Positions 58,708 through 64,000 of a stretch of 64,000 nucleotides of DNA are shown here, one piece after another; the first letter of the stretch is position 1; every line of letters starts with the position of its first letter. The DNA is taken from positions 1 to 64,000 of the forward strand of contig CAKSEO010000007.1 of the NCBI GenBank assembly GCA_934446565.1. The letters are read 5' to 3'. The position numbers were made by a program, and so were the translations under genes. Under the pieces are notes generated by a model. The model made no database searches, had not been told where the DNA came from, and was given only the letters and a program-made list of their open reading frames with translations. Source of the DNA: an uncultured Oscillospiraceae bacterium (GTDB lineage Bacteria > Bacillota > Clostridia > Oscillospirales > Ruminococcaceae).

Positions 58708-60729
58708 ATGGATATCACCTATCTCAAGGGCGTAGGTCCCAAACGAGCGGAGCTGTATAAAAAGCTCGGCATTGAAACTGCGGAGCAGCTCATCGAGCTG
58801 TATCCGCGGGATTATGTTGACCTTACCGCTCCGGTAACAGTTGCACAGGCGCACATCGGCGAGGTATGCGCCTTTCGCGCTTTTGTGCGCAGCAAAAAGT
58901 CGCCGTTCAACGAATACGCGAGAATGGCTCTGTACAAGGCGGAGCTGTCGGACGGCACCGGGAACATCACGGCGGTGTTCTTTAACACGAAATACACGTT
59001 CGGTAAGCTCGAAACCGGAAAAGAGTACATCTTCTACGGAAAGATAACCGGCGACGAAGTACGCAAGCAGGTCAGCACTCCGCTGTTCGTTGACGTCAGC
59101 GAAAATGTGCTCATGCCGAAGTATCCGCTTACTGCCGGACTTTCCAACAACATGGTGTCGGCGAACGTCAGGACGGCTTTGCAGCAGATACCCATCGTGG
59201 AAAGCCTGCCGCAGCCGCTTATCACGAAGCTGGGATTACTCCCCCGGGACATTGCAGTGAAGCAGATACACTTTCCCCATACCCGGGAGGAATACACCGA
59301 GGCGCGCCGCCGCCTGGTGCTGGAGGAGCTGCTTACGCTGAAACTGGGTCTGTCCATGATGAAGCGCCGCGGCAGAGAACACACCGGCGCGGTAATGAAA
59401 CCCGTGGATATGTCCGGGCTGTGGAAGTCGCTGCCGTTCCAGCCTACTAACGCGCAGAAGAACGCTATCCGGGACTGTATCGCGGATATGCAGCGGGAAT
59501 TCCCGATGAACCGGCTGGTACAGGGCGATGTCGGCAGCGGCAAAACGCTGGTGGCGGCAGCAGCAGCTTACTTCGCGTTCCTGAACGGTCACGGGACGAT
59601 GGTGATGGCTCCCACTGAGGTGCTGGCGCAGCAGCATTACAAGACGTTTTCGGAGATGCTCTCCGGGCTTGGAGTGCGGGTGGAGCTGCTCTCCGGCAGC
59701 CTGACCGTCAAGGAAAAGAACGACGTCCGCCGCCGTGCGGAAGCCGGGGAAATTGATGTGCTGATAGGTACGCAGGCGCTCATCCAGAAAACCTCCGCGA
59801 TGGGTACAGTCGGGCTTGTCATCGTTGACGAGCAGCACCGTTTCGGAGTAGCGCAGCGCAGCACCCTTGCCGAAAAGGGAAAAGCGCCGCATATCCTGGC
59901 GATGTCGGCAACGCCGATACCGCGTACGCTGGCGCTGATAGTTTACGGCGACCTGGACGTTTCCGTTATTGGCGAAATGCCAAAGGGCAGACTTCCGGTA
60001 AAGACCTACGCAGTTGACGGCAGCTTCCGTCAGAGAGTGTACAACTTTATAAAGAAGCACATCGCCGCCGGACGTCAGGCGTACATCGTCTGCCCGCTGG
60101 TGGAATCCTCTGAGGGGAAAAGCGAAAAGGCGAGCGCGATAGAGTACTACGACAGGCTTGTCAGCGGGGATTTCCGGGATATCCCGACTGGGCTGCTTTA
60201 CGGCAAGCTGAAACAGTCGGAAAAAGAGCAGGTCATGTCGGATTTCAAATCCGGAAAGCTCAAGCTGCTGGTTTCGACTACCGTTATCGAGGTCGGGATA
60301 GACGTCCCGAATGCGGTGGTCATACTCATTGAGAATGCAGAGCAGTTCGGATTATCGCAGCTGCACCAGCTCCGGGGACGCGTCGGGCGCGGGAGCGAGC
60401 AGAGCTTCTGCGTGCTGATGACGGACAACCGCAGTGATTACACCAGAGCGCGGATGGACGCAATGGTGCGGACAACGAACGGCTTTGAGATAGCGCAGGA
60501 GGACCTTGAGCTGCGCGGTCCGGGAAACTTTTTCGGCAGGGAGCAGCACGGTCTGCCACCGCTGAAAGTCGCTGATATCGCGGACGACGCGGGGCTGCTG
60601 ACGGAGGCTGACCGTGTGTCGGCTGAGATACTGTCGGCTGACCCGCAGCTTGCAAAGCCGGAAAACGAGCTGCTGCGCCGCAGCGTAGAGCGGCTATTCG
60701 GCAGCAACGGAGAATACGGCTGGAATTAA
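58708..60729 (+). CDS. recG: ATP-dependent DNA helicase RecG
   Basis: Remodels stalled forks and Holliday junctions. The 673-residue protein has an N-terminal wedge/OB domain (about 60-150) and SF2 helicase motifs: Walker A GDVGSGKT (about 271-278), DEQH in VIVDEQHRFG, SATPIPRTLAL, and QLRGRVGRG. It begins directly after the fakA stop codon, implying translational coupling. Confidence 0.96.
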   Translation: MDITYLKGVGPKRAELYKKLGIETAEQLIELYPRDYVDLTAPVTVAQAHIGEVCAFRAFVRSKKSPFNEYARMALYKAELSDGTGNITAVFFNTKYTFGKLETGKEYIFYGKITGDEVRKQVSTPLFVDVSENVLMPKYPLTAGLSNNMVSANVRTALQQIPIVESLPQPLITKLGLLPRDIAVKQIHFPHTREEYTEARRRLVLEELLTLKLGLSMMKRRGREHTGAVMKPVDMSGLWKSLPFQPTNAQKNAIRDCIADMQREFPMNRLVQGDVGSGKTLVAAAAAYFAFLNGHGTMVMAPTEVLAQQHYKTFSEMLSGLGVRVELLSGSLTVKEKNDVRRRAEAGEIDVLIGTQALIQKTSAMGTVGLVIVDEQHRFGVAQRSTLAEKGKAPHILAMSATPIPRTLALIVYGDLDVSVIGEMPKGRLPVKTYAVDGSFRQRVYNFIKKHIAAGRQAYIVCPLVESSEGKSEKASAIEYYDRLVSGDFRDIPTGLLYGKLKQSEKEQVMSDFKSGKLKLLVSTTVIEVGIDVPNAVVILIENAEQFGLSQLHQLRGRVGRGSEQSFCVLMTDNRSDYTRARMDAMVRTTNGFEIAQEDLELRGPGNFFGREQHGLPPLKVADIADDAGLLTEADRVSAEILSADPQLAKPENELLRRSVERLFGSNGEYGWN

Positions 60730-60740
60730 AAGGAGATAAA

Positions 60741-61496
60741 ATGTCAGAACTTGAGCTTAAAATGGAACGCTGGAGATACCCTCGGTTCTTTACTGAAAAC
60801 ATCTCGGAAGATACTGCGGTGCTTGACCGGGAGGATTCCAAGCATGTTTCTCAGGTGCTGAGGATGCGCCCGGGTGAATTTGCGGTAATATGCGACGGGA
60901 AGGGCACCGATCACCTCGGCAGGCTTGAGAGCGCCGATGGAGAATGTGTGTTCGAGATACTGGAAAAAACGGCGAATCAGGCAGAGCCGAGCGTACATCT
61001 GCGGCTGTTTCAGGCAATGCCCAAAGGCGACAAGATGGACTTTATCGTGCAGAAAGCGGTGGAGTGCGGCGCGTGCGAGGTGATACCATTTATCTCCAAA
61101 CGTTGCGTGTCCCGTCCGGACGCGAAGCAGCTCGCGAAAAAGACCGAGCGCTGGCAGCGCATAGCCTATGAAGCCGCAAAGCAGTGCGGCAGAGGGATAA
61201 TACCGCAGATAGGTTCGACCATCGACATTACAAAGATACCAATGCTCATATCTCCGGAGAATACGGGTATACTATTCTATGAATGCGCGGAAACTCCTCT
61301 GCGCGATTCTGTCAGGGAATTTTCGAAAAATGTTGATATCGTTATCGGAAGCGAGGGCGGTTTTGAGCAGTCAGAGGCGGAAACGCTCATTGCAGCGGGA
61401 CTGAAATGCGCATCCCTTGGCAAGCGTATCCTGCGCTGCGAAACTGCTCCGATAGCGGCGATTTCGGTTTTGATGAATATGACAGGAAACATGTGA
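60741..61496 (+). CDS. rsmE: 16S rRNA (uracil(1498)-N(3))-methyltransferase RsmE
   Basis: A 251-residue SPOUT methyltransferase: an N-terminal PUA-like domain (HVSQVLRMRPGE) and the knotted SAM site IGSEGGFEQSEAE, with LGKRILRCETAPIAAI near the end. Last gene of the hisJ operon. Confidence 0.94.
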   Translation: MSELELKMERWRYPRFFTENISEDTAVLDREDSKHVSQVLRMRPGEFAVICDGKGTDHLGRLESADGECVFEILEKTANQAEPSVHLRLFQAMPKGDKMDFIVQKAVECGACEVIPFISKRCVSRPDAKQLAKKTERWQRIAYEAAKQCGRGIIPQIGSTIDITKIPMLISPENTGILFYECAETPLRDSVREFSKNVDIVIGSEGGFEQSEAETLIAAGLKCASLGKRILRCETAPIAAISVLMNMTGNM

Positions 61497-61533
61497 ATTT
61501 TTTGGCACATCTGACTAAAATTCCGCCTGACAC

Positions 61534-61562
61534 TTGAAAAAAACGCAAAATGGGTATATACT
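61534..61562 (+). promoter_or_regulatory. Promoter of the acidic membrane-protein gene
   Basis: TTGAAA, 17-bp spacer, TATACT, giving an 80-nt leader. Confidence 0.65.
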
Positions 61563-61647
61563 ATACAGTACAGGAAGAAAAAAATTGGTCTGCGGGCGGC
61601 GCTTTTGCGCGTATCCGCAGTATGTTATTAACTATGGAGGTATTGTC

Positions 61648-61947
61648 ATGAAGGGTTTAGGTATTGCTCTTGTCGGTATCCTTGCTGTAGCAGGCGGTAT
61701 CGCAGCAGCTACTATCATCACTAAGAAGAAGCTCGAGAAAGAAAACGACGAGGATTACTACGACGACTGGGATGAGGAGTGGGACGACGACGGCGCTGAC
61801 TTCGACTTTGACGAGGACGAAGATATCACCGATATTGAAGAAGAACCCGACGACGCTCCTGTCGAGGACAAGAAGCCTGCGCCTGCTGCCGACACCAGAA
61901 AGGTTGTCGAGGAGGAAGCGGCTCCTGAAACCAGCGAGAAACTTTGA
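61648..61947 (+). CDS. Small acidic single-pass membrane protein
   Basis: A 99-residue protein: an N-terminal membrane helix (GLGIALVGILAVAGGIAAAT), a short basic stretch (KKKLEK), then an extremely acidic Asp/Glu-rich tail. Orientation by the positive-inside rule places the tail in the cytoplasm. GGAGG precedes the ATG. No family recognised. Confidence 0.7.
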   Translation: MKGLGIALVGILAVAGGIAAATIITKKKLEKENDEDYYDDWDEEWDDDGADFDFDEDEDITDIEEEPDDAPVEDKKPAPAADTRKVVEEEAAPETSEKL

Positions 61948-62045
61948 TCGCGCAGCGTGGTAATCTGGTGATCTGGCATCTTTAAACTGCATACTGGTGC
62001 GGTGGTGCGAAGGCATTGCCGCATTTTGTTGTCCGGAGGGATATT

Positions 62046-63026
62046 ATGAAGAAATTGCTTGCGGTCTTTCTTGCGGCTGTTATATTGACCCTGACGGGGT
62101 GTTCTGCCGATACGGCGGCGGGTATCACGGAACAGTCGCAGTTCAGGCAGCGCGACGATACGGCGTATGTGAGCCAGGACGAGCAAATAGCGAAGGCTGC
62201 AGAAAATGTACAGGATATGCAGACTGAACCGGCTGTCAGTACGGCTGATGTTCCGGAGACAGCCGTGATCCCGTCCGGGGAAGACGAAACTGTTGAAGCT
62301 GCGGCGGTTGATCCGGTAAATCTTGTGGAAATGCTTGGCGACGAATATCTGGGACTGCCGGAAAACAACAAGGTATATATCTTCCGGAACAGAAACGAAC
62401 AGCGCGAGATAAACGGGGAGCAGTTTTACGGCGTGTCCTGCTATGACGAGGATGATACGCTGAGGTTCATCTGCGATATCTGGGTGAATTCTGACGGCAG
62501 CCGCGCATACCGTCAGTACGGCGAGGAATACCGCCTGCTGCCGGAGTCCCAGGCGTACTCCGGATTTGACCCGGAGAGCCAGCTCCCGGCGGATATATTT
62601 GCGGAAACTAACGCGCTTTACGCCGCCGTATACGGTGAACTTCCTTACGACCAGGGCGGCAGTGCGCTGCCATCTTCCCGGGGGAATTACTACCGCGTCA
62701 CGGGTCAGCTTGACACCCGCGGGAAACTCAATGCAGCTCTGGAACGTTTCTTCACCGGGGAGCTGCTGGATGTTCTTGCTGACGGTTCGGACAATGTTAT
62801 ATCTGACGACGAGGGTGCGCTGTACGTCCTGGAACATTCCGGCGGGAACATTTCGTATCTCGGCACGGAATACAGTCTGGCATCGCTTACAGATGATACT
62901 GCGGTGTTCACAGGCACGTCAAGCTTTGAGTACGAAGCGGGAATCGTGACTAAAAAGACGTTCACATGTGTTGCTGAGAAAACTACCAACGGTTGGAGGT
63001 TCACGAAGTTCACCGCGCCATTTTAA
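62046..63026 (+). CDS. Lipoprotein of unknown function
   Basis: A 326-residue lipoprotein with signal peptide and lipobox LTLTGC (Cys19). After an acidic linker (about 20-85) comes a mixed alpha/beta region with GDEYLGLPENNKVYIFR and, near the C terminus, FTCVAEKTTNGWRFTKF, a beta pattern seen in DUF4829/SnoaL-like extracytoplasmic domains, but I cannot assign it. GGAGGG precedes the ATG. Confidence 0.7.
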   Translation: MKKLLAVFLAAVILTLTGCSADTAAGITEQSQFRQRDDTAYVSQDEQIAKAAENVQDMQTEPAVSTADVPETAVIPSGEDETVEAAAVDPVNLVEMLGDEYLGLPENNKVYIFRNRNEQREINGEQFYGVSCYDEDDTLRFICDIWVNSDGSRAYRQYGEEYRLLPESQAYSGFDPESQLPADIFAETNALYAAVYGELPYDQGGSALPSSRGNYYRVTGQLDTRGKLNAALERFFTGELLDVLADGSDNVISDDEGALYVLEHSGGNISYLGTEYSLASLTDDTAVFTGTSSFEYEAGIVTKKTFTCVAEKTTNGWRFTKFTAPF

Positions 63027-63031
63027 AAAGA

Positions 63032-63059
63032 AAGGGGCTGTTTGATACAGCCTCTTTTG
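63032..63059. terminator. Bidirectional terminator between lipoprotein gene and queH
   Basis: AAAGGGGCTGT and ACAGCCTCTTT form an 11-bp stem with one mismatch. T-rich sequence follows on both strands. Confidence 0.8.
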
Positions 63060-63061
63060 AT

Positions 63062-63700
63062 TTATTCCTGTTTTTCGGCTTCGCGGCGCTCTGCGTCCCG
63101 CTTTGAGAATATGCAGCCGCAGTAATTCTGGCGGTACAGTCCGTACTCCCTGGAAAGCTCTATCGAGCGCAGATATCCGCCTTTTTTCTTAAAATCGGAC
63201 GGCAGCAGCTTCACTGGATATATCTCCGAGAGCTCCTTCCCTATTTCGTTGAGCTTTGCTGCGTTTTTCATCGGGCTTATCGACAGAGTAGAGCAGAAGT
63301 AGTCGAATCCGTGTTCCGCTGCGTACTGCGCCGACCTTTCCAACCGCAGATGGTAGCATACAAAGCATCGCTCGCCTCCCTCCGGCAGTTCCTCCATGCC
63401 TTTTACCGCAGAGTAGAATTCCTCCGGATGGTATTCTGGTACGATGACATCAGCGGGGTATTTCATAGGCAGCTCCTGAACAAGTCGGCGCAGCTCCTCG
63501 GTGCGCTTTTCAAATTCTGCGGCAGGGGAGATATTCGGATTGTAGTACAGCAGTGTTATGCGGAAGTATTGGGACAGGTATTCCAGGCAGTAGCTCGAGC
63601 AGGGAGCGCAGCAGCTGTGCAGCAGCAGAGTCGGGACAGTGCCCTCAGGAATATCCGCTATGATGGATTCCAGCATTTTCTGGTAGTTTTGTTTCTGCAT
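63062..63700 (-). CDS. queH: Epoxyqueuosine reductase QueH
   Basis: Reduces epoxyqueuosine to queuosine in tRNA, the non-QueG alternative. The 212-residue protein has the vicinal cysteine motif HSCCAPC (about 28-34), RCFVCYHLRL (about 110-119) and the late CGC. Upstream a 7-bp hairpin GTTACGC-TGAATG-GCGTAAC (63724-63743) lies in the leader; it does not fit a preQ1 riboswitch. The other que genes are not in the window. Confidence 0.9.
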   Translation of the reverse strand: MQKQNYQKMLESIIADIPEGTVPTLLLHSCCAPCSSYCLEYLSQYFRITLLYYNPNISPAAEFEKRTEELRRLVQELPMKYPADVIVPEYHPEEFYSAVKGMEELPEGGERCFVCYHLRLERSAQYAAEHGFDYFCSTLSISPMKNAAKLNEIGKELSEIYPVKLLPSDFKKKGGYLRSIELSREYGLYRQNYCGCIFSKRDAERREAEKQE

Positions 63701-63788
63701 ATTATCCTCCGGGAAACTTTTGGGTTACGCTGAATGGCGTAACAAAATCAGGCGTATGAGCACGTTAGTTTGAACTGGTCGATTTTTT

Positions 63789-64000
63789 CTAGCTTGCTTG
63801 TATCGATTTTTTCTTCTCAAAATTCACGATGAAAATACCCGCGCACACCAGCGCCAGTGCAGCGGCGGTGCGTATATTGAACGCCTGCTCTGTTTCGCCG
63901 AGCAGCAGCGCTGAGAGCAGCACTCCGCAGACAGGGTTCAGAAATCCGAACACGGCTACGCGGCTGACCGGATTGTGCTTCAGCAGGATGGCCCACAGGC
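63789..64000 (-). CDS. EamA/DMT-family permease, C-terminal part
   Basis: Partial: the 70 C-terminal residues are read on the minus strand before a TAG stop, and the start lies beyond the right edge. The sequence shows two membrane helices with NPVSRVAVFGFLNPVCGVLL and SALLLGE, the end of the second EamA repeat typical of drug/metabolite transporters. Substrate unknown. Confidence 0.75.
   Translation of the reverse strand, partial: LWAILLKHNPVSRVAVFGFLNPVCGVLLSALLLGETEQAFNIRTAAALALVCAGIFIVNFEKKKSIQAS

Noticed and set aside
63701..63788. preQ1 riboswitch before queH
   Set aside because: There is a hairpin (GTTACGC/GCGTAAC), but the conserved loop and A-rich tail of preQ1 classes are missing.

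Overview
The window looks like a chromosomal segment of a Gram-positive anaerobe of the class Clostridia, most likely an Oscillospiraceae/Ruminococcaceae-type gut bacterium. This is inferred from gene content: a Trp T-box leader, a tetrahydrofolate riboswitch before an ECF folate transporter, a BirA-type operator before bioY, an [FeFe]-hydrogenase-like sensor, RNase Y, the YloU/FakA/RecG gene order, and ABC, MATE and lipoprotein families typical of Firmicutes. Coding density is high, both strands are used, promoters are mostly TTGACA-17-TATAAT-like, and no tRNA, rRNA, CRISPR array, phage or transposase gene was seen. Strong third-position GC bias creates long antisense open frames that are not genes.

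Layout. 0.1-4.1 kb: a BofC-like small protein (-), then uvrC-rsmD-coaD and a coiled-coil protein (+). 4.2-11.3 kb: glmU and an isochorismatase-family hydrolase (-), a PH-domain membrane protein (+), then a PLP decarboxylase-fold enzyme behind two PrsA-like foldase lipoproteins (-). 11.5-15.2 kb: a BMP-type binding lipoprotein (+) facing pyrE, a CofE-like ligase and an orphan FliD-like protein (-). 15.4-20.9 kb: rny with a 300-nt leader, a ferredoxin/hydrogenase/chemoreceptor fusion, a TetR regulator and a metallophosphatase (+). 20.9-25.5 kb: bioY, a glycosyltransferase, proC, folT and pfkA (-). 25.7-31.4 kb: trxA (+), a surface-glycan pair (flippase-like membrane protein and a pyruvyltransferase/FrhB fusion) and a two-gene ABC exporter (-). 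31.5-37.4 kb: rpmB, T-box-controlled trpS, a large secreted protein and a DUF389 protein (-). 37.4-45.9 kb: an aminotransferase with a Sel1/TerY-C/kinase module, MATE exporter, and a transthyretin-like plus SpoIID/peptidoglycan-binding pair (+). 46.2-53.1 kb: flotillin-Hpt, mreB, cca and the PFL/ACT pair (-). 53.2-63 kb: an eight-gene operon hisJ-lrp-aminotransferase-ispE-yloU-fakA-recG-rsmE, then two envelope proteins (+). The window closes with queH and a truncated EamA permease (-).

The most unusual content is non-coding. A roughly 185-200 bp repeat built of nested hairpins occurs twice (12.77-12.96 kb, 46.02-46.20 kb), with shortened versions at 45.9 kb and at the window start. The two full copies lie between converging genes. 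Each copy is bracketed by two near-identical terminator hairpins whose U-tracts point outward, so transcripts from both sides should carry the repeat in their 3' ends. Separately, a 613-bp island (50.826-51.438 kb) between cca and the PFL gene has 20-bp terminal inverted repeats. It holds two inverted copies of an array of short perfect hairpins whose modules are shuffled between the arms. Both are candidates for undescribed non-autonomous elements or RNA-level devices.
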